Assembly: GCF_004379255.2 (NCBI RefSeq)
Contig: NC_056052.1
Location: 16,090,589 to 16,154,588, forward strand
Length of the DNA stretch: 64,000 nucleotides
Source: Salvia splendens
Lineage: Eukaryota > Streptophyta > Magnoliopsida > Lamiales > Lamiaceae
Direction of reading: 5' to 3'
The position numbers and the translations under genes were made by a program. The notes below the pieces were generated by a model. That model was not told where the DNA came from. It made no database searches and saw only the letters and a list, made by a program, of their open reading frames with translations. Below are positions 10,389 to 21,230 of the stretch, piece after piece (positions within the stretch are counted from its first letter, which is position 1; every line of letters starts with the position of its first letter).

Positions 10389-12258
10389 TCATACTCCGCC
10401 AGCTTCGTCTCCGGCTCCTCGGTGAGGTTCAGCTTCCTTCTCCTTGTCTGCCTCAGCTTCAGCCTCGGCCTCCCTGCTCCCCCCAGCCTGCTCGGTGCCC
10501 CCATCACCGATCAGCAGCACCTCTTGCTCGGCCTGCCTGTCTCCGGTCTGCTGATCAAGCTGCTCGGTCTCACCCTCTCCGTGGAAAATTGGAGCGGGTG
10601 AAACTGGCCCTAAGGAGGCAAAGATAGCCTCCATATTCTCGTCCCGGTCAGCTCGGCAACTACGAACTCGGTCAGCAGAAAGCAAGACCGAGGACGAAGC
10701 AAGCTCCTCAAGGAGCGGCAGACTCTGGAGACGAGCTGCTATCTCTCGACCGTACAGCGGCAGGACGACTTCGGGCCCCTGCTCGGCATTATCGGTCATC
10801 AATTTCAGCAGACCACCGACAAAGGCCGAAAATTGATTGCTCAGAAAGAGTTTCTCCGCGAAAGCACGGAGAACCTCCCCTTGGGCAACCACGGCGGCAG
10901 CATCCCTCCGTTTCGTCTGCTCTCGCTGGATGACGAGCTGGTTTTTGGCAAACTGGGCTTCATCCTGGGCCGAGATCCTAGCAGCTCTGGCCTTCTCAAA
11001 GTCTGCCTTAGCCTGTTCGGCCTGGTGACGAGCAGCCGCCAACTTCCTCTGCATCTCAGCATAATCGTTGGACGCTTTGGAGAGTTCAACGGCGACGAGC
11101 TTGGAGAGCATATCGTTCCTCTGAAAATGGAAAAAGGAAAAAGTCAACCGAGGGGCCACAAAAAATACAGAAAAAAAAAAAGCAAGGCCAGAAAATCAAG
11201 AAGAGAATTCACCTCGGCGAAGTCTGTGGGCCATAAAAATGGCTCACAGATATGTTCCGAAGGAGGCGCCAAGACCACGTCTTTCTCTGGCGCTCTTGGG
11301 GGCTTCTGGGTCTTCCCCTTCCCCTTTGCCGAAGTGGACTCCGGCTCTTTTGGATCCGAAGAAGAGGTCTTTTGCCTCTTCGGATTCTTCTCAGCATCAA
11401 GCGCCGAGCTGGTAGCCTTCTGTTTCTCCGGCTCCTTAAGCTCGGAGGATTTGCGGCTAATCTTATTTAGCAAGTTCACTGCCAAAAAGCAAGAAAGCAA
11501 GGTTAGTTTTCGCCACAAAAGCAGTAAGGCACAAAAAAGAAGTCCTCACCCTCAGTCTCTTCGTCCGAAGACGAGGAGTCGAACACGAAGTCGCCCTTGA
11601 CGAGCTCAGACTCCAGGTACTGCTTCCTAATCATAGGAATCTTATTGAGCTCGCCCTCGAGCTCGTTCAACGGTTCTAACCGAGGATGAGGAATCACGGA
11701 CTTCGGCCCTCTCCAGGGAAAGCCCGGAGCCGCTGTCCTATTATAAAAAAAGAAGCGATGTTGCCACTTTGGCCACTTGGTTTTGCAGAAGGCCCTAAAG
11801 GGCTGTAAAGGGATCAAGTAAAACCAAGATCCCTTCCTCTTAAACTGGAAGAAATTAAGGATTGCCCTCAGAGACAGATCCTTATCTAGCCTACGCAGTT
11901 CGGCAGCAAAGGCCGATAAGTGCCTCCAAGAGTTCGGAGTCACCTGACCTAAAGGGAGTTGAAAAAAATCTAGCAGCTCTACAAAGGCAGGGGGAAGAGG
12001 GAAACGAAGCCCGCATTCCAAGCCGGCTTCATAAACGGTGGCGTAACCCTCCGGCGGCGAGTCAGCCCTATGAAGGTCGTCGGGAATCGCAACCTTCCCC
12101 CCAGGAAAAAAATATTTTTCGTGTAAGGATATCACAGTATCCTTACTCAAGATGCTGTGAAAATACTCTACGGTCTTCTCCCCGGATTCTTTCCGGCTAG
12201 AAGACCCCTTACCCCCTTTCCTACCGCTACCTGACTCAGAAGAAGAAGAAGAAGACAT
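10389..12258 (-). CDS. Spliced antisense gene of the gypsy element (Transposase_28-like)
   Basis: Three exons on the minus strand: 12258-11550, 11478-11213 and 11120-10389. Introns of 71 and 92 bp have GT...AG ends and keep frame, giving 568 residues. The N-terminal 230 residues (after a Ser run) resemble the Pfam 'putative gypsy type transposon' domain PF04195: YEAGLECGLRFPLP, FVELLDFFQLPLGQ, then FFQFKRKGSWFYL. The middle is Lys/Glu/Ser-rich and nuclear-like. The last exon is a long coiled coil (AEQAKADFEKARAARISA) with an acidic tail. Start: first ATG, followed by six serines. Biochemical role unknown. The neighbouring ORF at 9372-10235 may be part of the same transcript. Confidence 0.7.
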
Positions 12259-12585
12259 GGTTCTTACTCTTTGAAAGTCTGAAGAAATTCTGAAGAAATT
12301 CTTGAAAGTGGAAGGAAATTTTTACGCAAAAGAGAGAGAATGCAGAAGAAGCAATAGCAAAAGTGTTCAAATGATGAAGAAAGGACGTATTTATCAGATT
12401 CGGAGAAGATTTCAAAATCATCGCACCGTTTCGAATCCCACCTTTTCAGGATTCAACGGCCGGATTTTACTGTCGCATTTAATGCAGTCACGCGCAAGGC
12501 ACGTCCCCTGACGTCAGCCTCCCCCGTACCTTTATCCAGAATGCCGAAGTGACTCGCTTCGCCGAAGTGATTCACTTCGCTTTTC

Positions 12586-12596
12586 GGGGGGGGTAG
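12586..12596 (+). promoter_or_regulatory. Polypurine tract
   Basis: GGGGGGGGTAG immediately before the 3' LTR (TGATGGGG). Expected priming site for plus-strand DNA synthesis. Confidence 0.75.
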
Positions 12597-13315
12597 TGAT
12601 GGGGTACGTACTAAACAAGCCCAATAGCAGTGACGGCCCATCAGCCCAAAGCCCAAGGAAGAGTATCAGTTCGGCATTACCAAAGAGTTCGGCCCCAGCC
12701 GCATTACCAAAGAGTTCGGCCCCAGCCTACAGCTCGATGTTCGGCATTACCAAAGAGTTCGGCCCCAGCCTACAGCTCGGTAAAAGCCGACCAATCAAGC
12801 TCTACTCTCAGATCGGCAAAAGCTGCTCGGCAATAGTTCAGAAGTTCGGTCTCAGTATTCGACCGAACTGGGAGATAGTGGACTCATGCAGAACCTCCAC
12901 GACCTCCACTACACGATCTATTTAGTGGTGTCAACTCATGCAGGATCTCATGCAGGATAGCGGACCAAACAAAGAGATAGTGGACCCATGCAGGATCTCA
13001 TGACCTCCACGACATCCACTACCTAGTTAGTGATGATGCAAGCCACGACCTAGTTAGTGGTGATGCAAGCCACGATCTTAGCTCAATGTATAAATAGAAC
13101 TTAGATCAGATAGAGGGGGGCTCTCTGGAGACATAAAATAACATATAGCAAGTCTGTATTTGTAAGCTGTAAACCAGATCAAGCAATACAATCTTGCCCT
13201 CCTTTCTTCCCGTGGACGTAGATTTACTTCAGTAAATCGAACCACGTAATTCCTTGTGTCGTGATCTATATTCATTACCTGCATTTACTACCATCAAAAA
13301 TTCGCCCAACCATCA
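12597..13315 (+). repeat. 3' LTR of the gypsy element
   Basis: 719 bp, two substitutions relative to the 5' LTR, ends ...CCATCA and is followed by the target duplication CTTAT at 13316-13320. TATA box copy at 13089-13096, which could start transcription into the 3' half of ABCG9. Confidence 0.95.
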
Positions 13316-13320
13316 CTTAT

Positions 13321-13613
13321 TAACCCGAGCTTGTTGTTTCTAGATGAGCCTACATCTGGTTTAGACTCCACCACCGCGCAGAAGATCGTGTCTACGCTGT
13401 GGGAGCTGGCGAATGGGGCCCGCACGGTTGTGATGACCATTCACCAGCCCTCGAGTAGGCTGTTTTACATGTTTCACAAAGTTCTCTTGATGGCGGAAGG
13501 GAACCCTTTGTACTTCGGCAAAGGAGCTGAAGTTTTGACCTATTTTTCGAGTGTTGGCTTTTCGCTTAGTGTTGCCATGAATCCGGCTGATTTCTTGCTT
13601 GATCTTGCCAATG
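13321..13613 (+). CDS. ABCG9: ABCG9 exon 2, 3' part
   Basis: Resumes directly after the second copy of the target duplication CTTAT (13316-13320), in the same frame as the 5' part. Encodes Walker B ([13 protein letters not shown]), the H-loop TIHQPSSR and the linker ending [12 protein letters not shown]. The donor is AATG|GTTGTG and the following 65-bp intron ends TTTTTGTAG. Confidence 0.9.
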
Positions 13614-13678
13614 GTTGTGTTCCTTTATTTTACTGCTTGATCTTGCTTGAGTACTTGAATGTATTGCATTTTTTGTAG

Positions 13679-13995
13679 GAGTTGCAACAGCGGATTCGAA
13701 TGAAGATCAAGAAGCGGTAAAGCAGACTTTGATGAAAGCATATAAAACACAACTGTCATCGGTTGTGAAGATGGAGCTTGCTGTGGATGGCAGTCTTCAC
13801 ACTTCATCAAATGATAGGATGCTCAAGGGTTGGTCAAATACATGGTTGGATCAATTCTCAGTCTTGCTTAGGAGAGGAATCAAAGAAAGAAAGCATCAGT
13901 CTTTCTCAACAATCAAGATTGTACAAGTTTTGATAGTTGCCGTTTTAATTGGAATCTTTTGGTGGAAGTCCACCTTCAATCACTTGCAAGACCAG
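13679..13995 (+). CDS. ABCG9: ABCG9 exon 3 (linker and first membrane helix)
   Basis: Acceptor TTTTTGTAG|GAGTTG, donor GACCAG|GTTAGG. Encodes the variable linker and the start of the membrane domain (QFSVLLRRGIKER, then a hydrophobic helix with IGIFWW). Frame is conserved with both neighbours. Confidence 0.88.
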
Positions 13996-14197
13996 GTTAG
14001 GCAGATAAATTCAGTATTTAGTTTGGATGGATATCATGTTGTTTAATGAAGGGGGCTTTTTGCATAACAATATGCTAAATACTACTCCCTCCGTGCCTCA
14101 TTAATTGAAGCCGTTTTATTGGTGGGGCTATAAGCGCCCCACCAACCCTCAATTGTGTGCGATGGTCTGACACAAGTTTTTGTGATCGATAATGCAG

Positions 14198-14860
14198 GTC
14201 GGGCTCTTATTCTTCGTCTCAAATTTTTGGGGGATATACCCCCTATTCCAGGCCCTCTTCACAATCCCTAAAGAACGCATGATGCTAACCAAAGAGAGGA
14301 CCTCGGGCATGTATCGTCTCTCCTCGTTCTTCTTGGCCCTAACCGTAGGCGACCTACCCATGGAGCTAGTCCTCCCCACCGTCTTCTACGCCATAGTCTA
14401 TTGGATGGCAGGCCTCAAGCCCACAGCCGGGGCCTTCTTCTCAGGCCTGTTTGTGATCCTCTACAACGTGTTGATCTCCCAGGGACTCGGGCTGGCTATT
14501 GGGGCTGTGGTGATGGACCAGCAGACAGCCACTACACTTGGGTCCGTGATCATGTTAGCCTTCGGCCTTGGCAGTGGCTTTTATGTGCAGCACGTCCCCG
14601 TCTTCATAGCCTGGGTCAAGTACATATCGATCAACCAGTACTCACTCAAGCTTCTGCTCGCGTCGCAGTACAAGTATGATCAGACCTACAATTGTGGTAT
14701 GAATCAGACTTGCCTTGTCAGGGATTTTCCCTCAGTAAAATCGGTGGGGATTAGCACTTCAGGGACCATTCTGTCAGTGGTTGTCATGGCTGTGATGCTT
14801 GTGTTCTACAGACTTGTAACTTATCTTGCTCTCATGAGAGTTGGTGTCACCAGAAAGTAG
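14198..14860 (+). CDS. ABCG9: ABCG9 exon 4 (membrane domain)
   Basis: Acceptor TAATGCAG|GTCGGG. Encodes the remaining helices, including the conserved ERxSGMYRLSSFF-like stretch and a C-terminal hydrophobic helix, ending in TAG at 14858-14860. A candidate polyadenylation signal AATAAA lies at 14923-14928. The preceding intron (13996-14197) carries half of a Stowaway end (CTCCCTCCG near 14085). Confidence 0.9.
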   Translation, partial: VGLLFFVSNFWGIYPLFQALFTIPKERMMLTKERTSGMYRLSSFFLALTVGDLPMELVLPTVFYAIVYWMAGLKPTAGAFFSGLFVILYNVLISQGLGLAIGAVVMDQQTATTLGSVIMLAFGLGSGFYVQHVPVFIAWVKYISINQYSLKLLLASQYKYDQTYNCGMNQTCLVRDFPSVKSVGISTSGTILSVVVMAVMLVFYRLVTYLALMRVGVTRK

Positions 14861-15220
14861 GCCTCTTTTTTAAGGAATCACAGTAGCATTAACATCAAGC
14901 CTTTCAGAAGTGAGCTGATTTCAATAAATAAATACATTTCTTGTTACTTATGAGTTAATGTTTTACTACGTCTGTTTAGATTTAAATGTCTATGTTTGGA
15001 ATTAAAGAGTGCAGATTTTGCTCCATTTTATTTCCCTCATAACTCATTAGATGTCATTTTGCGTATTTTGGAGAAGATTATATGTGTTGTTTTCTTGTAA
15101 CAATAAACCCCAAATTAAGAGAATTATGAGGTATGAAGATTGAAGGGCAGTGAAGGGCAGTGATATTTTATTATCTCAAGATTACGCTTGTATATATAAT
15201 CTTTCTAACAGATTAGTTAC
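14861..15220. other. 3' flank of ABCG9
   Basis: AT-rich. Holds the likely polyadenylation region of ABCG9 and a short direct duplication (GAAGGGCAGT twice near 15143-15165). No other gene. Confidence 0.6.
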
Positions 15221-15700
15221 TGTGAGGGCAAACAATATCCCACAGTGGAGAATGAACAAGAGTTGCAAGCATATAAATAGGCTACCCCAACTCCATTAGT
15301 ATGAGGCCTTTTGGGGAGTACTCCAAGAACAAAACCGTGAGGGCTTGTGTGGGTCGTTGTTCGGTGGATTACGCTTGCAAGTTCTCCAATGTCTCTGCGT
15401 GAGCTCGACCAAGACCAGTGGTGACCGGTAACCTGTAATATGGAGTGAACATGTGGTCTTAGTCTGGTGGTCTTGGTTTAATATGGGGTGAACATGTGGT
15501 CTTGGTTTGAGGGGAGGATTGTGACGGAAAACAATATCTCACATTGGAGAATGAACACGAGTTGCAAGTATATAAATGGGCCCCCAAACTCTATTAGTAT
15601 GAGGCCTTTTGGGGAGTACCCCAAGAGCAAAACAATGAGGGCTTTGCTCAAAGCGGACAATATCATACTAATGTGGAGTTCATGTGTGCATCACCGAAAC
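15221..15700 (+). mobile_element. Small LTR element (TRIM-like) remnant
   Basis: Two related blocks begin TGTGAGGGCAAACAATATC (15221) and TGTGACGGAAAACAATATC (15520). Both continue through GAGTTGCAAG, a TATATAAA-like box and TATGAGGCCTTTTGGGGAGTA. A purine tract GAGGGGAGGA sits just before the second block, as expected before a 3' LTR. The interior is only about 150-200 bp and includes a direct repeat of GTGAACATGTGGTCTT. The second LTR is interrupted at 15700 by the copia element, and its last bases probably resume at 21226. No coding sequence. Attribution to the TRIM class is inference from size. Confidence 0.6.
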
Positions 15701-16190
15701 TGTTGGATATTTTAGTGTAATTGGATTAACTTGATCGATCAATATGATCATAATGAGACATCAAATAAGTTGGAAGTGTGGAGTATACACTTATTTGAAT
15801 TCGTTATGATTAGACAGGGGTTTGGGGGCAGCGCCCCCAAGTAGCGGGGTCCAAGAGGCGGCAGCCCCTGGCTGGGGTCGAGCTGTACAGAAAATTCATC
15901 CGGAAACGTAATTTCCGAAAGTTAAACGACTATTCTGCAATTTCATTTTCCCGCCAGAAAACTGTTAAAAACAGTTGTGATATTGAAGGGATGCAACGTT
16001 TCACTTTCAACCTCTTTTTATTGATCATCATCTGGTTCGAAAAGGATCACAGAATCGACATACGAATTCTTCAAAACCTGAATTGTATCCGATCAAATAT
16101 TGGTAGAACCACCAAATTGATTTGATCTGAAAGTGTTTCACGCCTTTTAGGATATCCGATTTGTTCACGTTTGATAATATCTCCCTAACA
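15701..16190 (+). repeat. 5' LTR of the plus-strand copia element
   Basis: 490 bp, TG...CA. Contains a GC-rich palindromic stretch (GGGGGCAGCGCCCCC near 15825). Confidence 0.92.
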
Positions 16191-16217
16191 AAGATCAAAT
16201 CAATTTTTTTTTTGAAA

Positions 16218-19200
16218 ATGTCGAACAAGGAAACGGCGAAGGAAGCAACGAAAGGTTTTGCGAAGTTGGATAAGTTTGCTGGCCAGGATTTCAGACTCTG
16301 GCAGAAGAAGATGCATTTTATGTTATCTGGTCTGAAGGTCGTGTATGTTCTGAGTACTCCCATGCTCGAGGCTGTTGAAAATGAAACTCTGGAACAGACG
16401 AGGAGGCGGATGAAGTGGGAGAACGACGACTACATATGTCGTGGTCACATTTTAAATGGTATATCTGATTCCCTATTTGATGTATATCAAAACGTAGAGT
16501 CTGCTAAAGAGTTGTGGGATTCCCTCGAAGCCAAATATATGGCAGAAGATGCCTCTAGCAAGAAATTTCTTGTTGGTAATTTTATTAACTATAAAATGGT
16601 TGATTTGAGGCCTGTCATGGAACAATATAACGAATTGTTGAGGATATTGGGACAATTTTCCCAATATGAAATGAAAATGGATGAATCCATTTCTGTTTCT
16701 AGCATTATCGATAAACTGCCACCCTCCTGAAAAGATTTTAAAAACAATCTGAAACATAAGAAGGAGAAGTTGAATCTGGTCGAACTTGGAAAGTGACTTC
16801 CAAATCGAACAGTCCATACGTGATATGGAAAAGGGCTCTGTTGGTAATGGAAAAACAATGGTTGGTTCTTCTGTGAACATGGTGGAAGAGGGTGAATCCT
16901 CCAAGGCTGGGAAAGAGAAAAGATCGTTTCAAGGAAACTACAGTAAGGCTGGGGATAAGAAGCCTAAACTGATGTGTTGGAAGAGCGGTAAATCTGGGCA
17001 CTTCAAAAGGGACTGCAAGTCTGGAAACGGTGGAAGTAAAGGAAAGAACGTGGTTGGTACAAGTGGATCCAAGGATCCGGGAAAACAATCAGGTTCGTTT
17101 TCTGTACCTAATGATCATTCGGTTGAAAATTATTATGCATCAATAATTTCTGAAGCACTTTATGTGCAGGATGATGATCTCTCGTGGTGGGTTGATTCGG
17201 GTGCAACGTGTCATGTGTGTAAGGATCATCAATGGTTCCAAGATTTCAAACCAATTGAAGATGGATCTTCGTTGAAGATGGACAACATTGCAACTGAACC
17301 AATCAAAGGATTAGGAACTGTTAGCCTAGTGTTTACTTCCGGAAACTCTTTAGTGTTAAAGAATGTTGTATATGTACCTGGTATTCGTAAAAACTTGGTG
17401 TCTGGTATTGTATTAAACAATTGTGGTTACAAACAAGTTTTAGAAAGTGATAAATATATTCTGTCAAGACATGGTACTTTTATTGGCTTTGGTTATCTTT
17501 GTGGCATGTTTAGGTTGAATCTAGATGTTTCTTTTGTTAATAATTTTGTTTGCGTGACTTCTACTAGTTTTAGTAATCATGTTAGTAAATCAGAATTGTG
17601 GCATGCTAGATTAGGACATGTACATTACAAGAGATTGAAAGACATGTCAAAAATGAGTTTAATACCTGCTTTTGAGTTGAATAATGAAAGGTGTAAAACT
17701 TGCATGTTAACTAAGATTACTCGTCAACCTTTCAATAAACATATCAGTAAAGATACTAAGGTATTAGAACTTATACACGGTGATTTGTGTGACTTTCATT
17801 CTACTCCATCACTTGGAAATAAAAAGTATGTAGTTACTTTTATTGATGATGCTACTAGATATTGCAATGTGTATTTGTGCCATTCAAAAGATGAAGCTCT
17901 TGATAAATTTAAAATCTTCAAAGAATGTGTAGAGCTTCATCATGGTGTGAAGATTAAAGTTCTTCGCACTGATAGGGGAGGTGAGTATTATGATCCAATA
18001 TATTTCGAATCTAATGGTATAGTACATCAGACCACTGCTCCATATACACCACAACAAAATGGTATAGCAGAAAAAAAGAATAGAACGTTGAAAGAAATGG
18101 TTAATTCAATGTTGTGCTATTCTGGCCTAAGTGAAGGATTTTGGGGTGAGGCTATGTTAACAGCCTTTTACTTATTGAACAGAGTTCCTAATAAAAGGAA
18201 CAAAATAACCCCTTATGAACTTTGCCATAAAAAACCACCAAAACTGAGTTATCTCAGAGTTTGGGGTTGTCGGGTTTGGTAAGACTAACTGATCCTAAAA
18301 TAAAGACCATATGTCAAAGAGGTATAGATTGTGTATTTCTTGGTTATCCCGAGAATTATGTCTGTTATAGGTTCTATGTAATAGAACCTAATGACTACGT
18401 ATCTGTGCACTCTATTATTGAGTCAAGAGATGTTGATTTTGGCAGTGAGAATAGATTCACATCTTTACCTAAACCTGGAGGCATGATTGCAAGTTCTAGT
18501 GACTGTGATGTGACTAACAAAGTGACTAATACACCTCCTGAGGTTAGGAGGAGTAGTAGAACAAGAAAAGCTAAGTCTTTTGGTGATGATTTCCAATTGT
18601 ACTTAGTAGAAGGATCAAGGAATGAAATTAACTTTCAATATCAATACTGTTTTAATATTGGTGATGATCCAAGGACCTAAAAAGAGGCTATGACATCGAG
18701 GGATGCTGCACTTTGGAAAGAGGCATTCTATAATCCAAAATAATACTTGGAAACTGACTGATTTACCACCTGGGTGTGAACCTTTGGATAGTAAATGGAT
18801 CTTCCAAACAAAATTGAAGGTGGATAGAAGCATAGACAAATATAAAGCCAGATTGGTTATCCAAGGCTTTAGACAAAAGGAAGGAATTGATTTCTTTGAC
18901 ACCTATGCTCATGTTGCAAGGATTTCCACCATTAGATTACTGTTAGCAGTTGCTGCTATACATAATCTAATAATTCAACAAATGGATGTTAAGACTGCCT
19001 TTTTGTATGGTGAATTAGATGAAGAGATTTACATGAAACAACCAGAAGGCTTTGTCATGCCTGGTAATGAACATAAGGTTTGTAAATTGGTTAAATCTCT
19101 TTACGGGCTAAAGCAAGCCCCCAAACAATGGCATCAAAAGTTTGATGACGTGGTGTTGTCTAATGGTTTTGTATTAAACCAAGCAGACAAGTGTGTATAT

Positions 19201-20198
19201 AGCAAATTCGACACTACTGGTAAAGGGATGATCATTTGCCTATACGTAGATGACATGTTGATCTTTGGTACTGGCCAAGATCAAGTGGATAAAACAAAGG
19301 AATTTTGTCATCTAAGTTTGAGATGAAAGACATGGGGAAGGCTGATGTGATTCTTGGAATTAAGATCACACATGGAGAACAAGGACTTTTCATTTCTCAA
19401 TCACATTATATTGAGAAGGTGTTGGAAAAATTTAATTTCAAAGATTGTTCTCCAGTTAAGACTCCTTTTGATCCTAGTGCAAAACTCGTGCCTAATAATG
19501 GAGTTGTTGTGAATCAGCTTGAATATTCAAAGGTTATTGGATCACTCATGTATGCCATGATTAGTACTAGACCCGATATAGCCTTTGCAGTTGGAAAATT
19601 GAGTCGATATTCTCACAATCCAAGTTTAATCCATTGGCAAGCAATGAATCGAGTATTTAAATACTTAAAAGGAACCATGGATTATAGTTTGTCTTATTCT
19701 GGATTCCCTTTTGCTCTTGAAGGTTATTCGGATGCAAGTTGGATTACCAATATGGAAGATCATTTTTCCACAAGTGGTTAAGTATTCCTTCTTGGAGGAG
19801 GTGCTATATGTTGGGCATCAAAGAAACAAACTTGTATCACAAATTCAACAATGGAATCGGAGTTTGTGGCATTAGCAGTAGCTGGTAAAGAGGCAGAATG
19901 GCTAAGAAATTTAATATATGAAATTCCATTGTGGCCTAAACCGATATCACCTATATCTATCAGATGCGATAGTGCAGCTACCTTGGCTAAGGCATATAGT
20001 CAACTGTATAATGGAAAGTTAAGACACTTAGGTGTTAGACATAGCATGATTCGTGAACTTATTACAGATGGTGTGATATCTGTGGAGTTTGTGAGAACTC
20101 ACAACAATTTAGCCGATCATTTAACCAAAGGGTTAAGTAGAGATCTTGTGCACCAATCGGCTATAGGGATGGGATTAAAGTCAACTATAAATCTCTGA
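16218..20198 (+). pseudogene. Copia gag-pol, frameshifted
   Basis: Gag begins MSNKETAKEATKGF at 16218. Its frame ends at a TGA (16728-16730) where relatives have Trp, and a further frameshift follows near 16785. The zinc knuckle (16975 on) reads CWKSGKSGHFKRDC, with Ser replacing the second Cys. Protease DSGAT is present near 17190, and so are the integrase HHCC, DDE residues (HGDLCDF, RTDRGGE, NGIAEKKNRT). Frameshifts occur near 18280 (after RVWGCRVW) and 19315, and a stop at 19780. Reverse transcriptase keeps YVDDM (about 19240), and RNase H runs to 20198. At least five lesions, so it cannot make its own polyprotein. Confidence 0.9.
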
Positions 20199-20717
20199 TA
20201 TTAAGATACCCAATTCCCATTTAGTATGACACTAGATGCTGAATTCAATGTGGAAGGCTTAATATTTGGAAATTGGAACACATTGAAGAATCATCCCAAG
20301 GTATGTGTTCAAACCTACAAGTTAAGGAGGTTGAATGTATATATTCTTAATAGTTCTTTTGAAAAATTGCATATGTAGGTGCAAGAATAAAGGAACTACC
20401 TATATAAGCATGAAGATTAGCCGCTTCAAGAAGCTAGGGCTTGGCTTCGACGTGTTTATGAAGGATAAGGACATAGGCTAGTATATATAGTGTCAAGATA
20501 GAACATATTTGTATGTAAACTTTTGTGTACATTATCGTGTATTCAATGTGAGTTCCCATGGTTCAATCCTTAGAGACACCATGGGTATTCGAATGTATGG
20601 AATGTATAATGTACTAAGGTAAAATTCAATCGTTACGATATTTCATTTATGCAAAAGTTTGAATTTTGAGATGACTTGTTTTAGTTAATCAAGGATTGCA
20701 CTAAAATAGGGGAGGAT

Positions 20718-21225
20718 TGTTGGATATTTTAGTGTAATTGGATTAACTTGATTGATCAATATGATCATAATGAGACATCAAATAAGTTGAAAGTGCGGAG
20801 TCTACACTTATTTGAATTCGTTATGATTAGACAGGGGTTCGGGGGCAGCGCCCCCGAGTAGCAGGGTCCAAGGGGCGACAGCCCCTGGCGGGGTCCAAGG
20901 GGCAGAGCCCCTGGCTGGGGTCGAGCTGTACAGAAAATTCATCCGGAAACGTAATTTTCGAAAGTTAAAGGACTATTTTGCAATTTCATTTTCCCGCCAG
21001 AAAACTGTTAAAAACAATTGTGTTATTGAAGGGATGCAACGTTTCACTCTTTTTATTGATCATCATCTAGTTCGAAAAAGATCACAGAATCGACATACGA
21101 ATTCTTCAAAACCTGAATTGTATCCGATCAAATATTGGTAGAACCACCAAATTGATTTGATATGAAAGTGTTTCACGCCTTTTAGGATATCCGATTTGTT
21201 CACGTTTGATAATATCTCCCTAACA
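20718..21225 (+). repeat. 3' LTR of the plus-strand copia element
   Basis: 508 bp. Longer than the 5' LTR because of a small tandem duplication in the GC-rich part. A second small indel lies near 21045. Confidence 0.92.
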
Positions 21226-21230
21226 GAAAC

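Larger units (their letters stand above)
6186..13315 (+). mobile_element. Gypsy LTR retrotransposon (Tat/Retand-like), pol-deleted, 7.13 kb
   Basis: Two 719-bp LTRs with TG...CA ends, a 5-bp target duplication CTTAT (6181-6185 and 13316-13320), a primer-binding site starting TGGCGCCGTCTGTGGGA at 6906, and a G-rich polypurine tract before the 3' LTR. The interior holds gag, then only the C-terminus of integrase, then tandem repeats and a block of minus-strand coding sequence. Protease, reverse transcriptase, RNase H and most of integrase are absent, so it would need enzymes supplied in trans. The antisense genes between pol and the 3' LTR are the hallmark of Tat-lineage plant elements (Ogre, Retand and relatives). 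LTRs differ at two positions only. Confidence 0.92.
4112..14860 (+). pseudogene. ABCG9: ABCG9-like half-size ABC transporter, split by an LTR retrotransposon
   Basis: Four exons: 4112-4195, 5686-6185 plus 13321-13613 (one exon, interrupted), 13679-13995 and 14198-14860. Without the insertion they sum to 1857 nt, or 618 residues, close to the roughly 640 usual for ABCG half transporters. Visible motifs are Walker A GPSGSGKT (residues 74-81), Q-loop region FVTQDD, signature ISGGE (179-183), Walker B LLFLDE (199-204), H-loop TIHQPSSR, then a six-helix membrane domain. Arabidopsis ABCG9 is the best match I recall (KPFSNTMK and [19 protein letters not shown] stretches, YVQHVPVFIAW near the end). 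The family exports lipids or sterols at the plasma membrane as dimers. The gypsy element entered after the second base of codon 195; read-through gives a stop at 6214-6216 and a 204-residue product lacking Walker B and all membrane helices. The rest of the gene has no other lesion, so the break is recent. Confidence 0.9.
15701..21225 (+). mobile_element. Ty1/copia retrotransposon, degraded, 5.5 kb
   Basis: LTRs at 15701-16190 (490 bp) and 20718-21225 (508 bp) begin TGTTGGATATTTTAG and end CTCCCTAACA. The 5-bp target duplication is GAAAC (15696-15700, 21226-21230). The purine tract AAAATAGGGGAGGAT precedes the 3' LTR. Domain order gag, protease, integrase, reverse transcriptase, RNase H defines copia. 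No clear tRNA-Met primer site follows the 5' LTR (AAGATCAAATC), which is unusual. The 3' LTR has an extra 'GGGGTCCAAGGGGC' duplication in a GC-rich part. Confidence 0.93.

Noticed and set aside
4112..14860. Treating the gypsy element as an ordinary ABCG9 intron
   Set aside because: It has LTRs and a target duplication, starts mid-codon, and the edges lack a matching donor/acceptor pair that would restore the protein.
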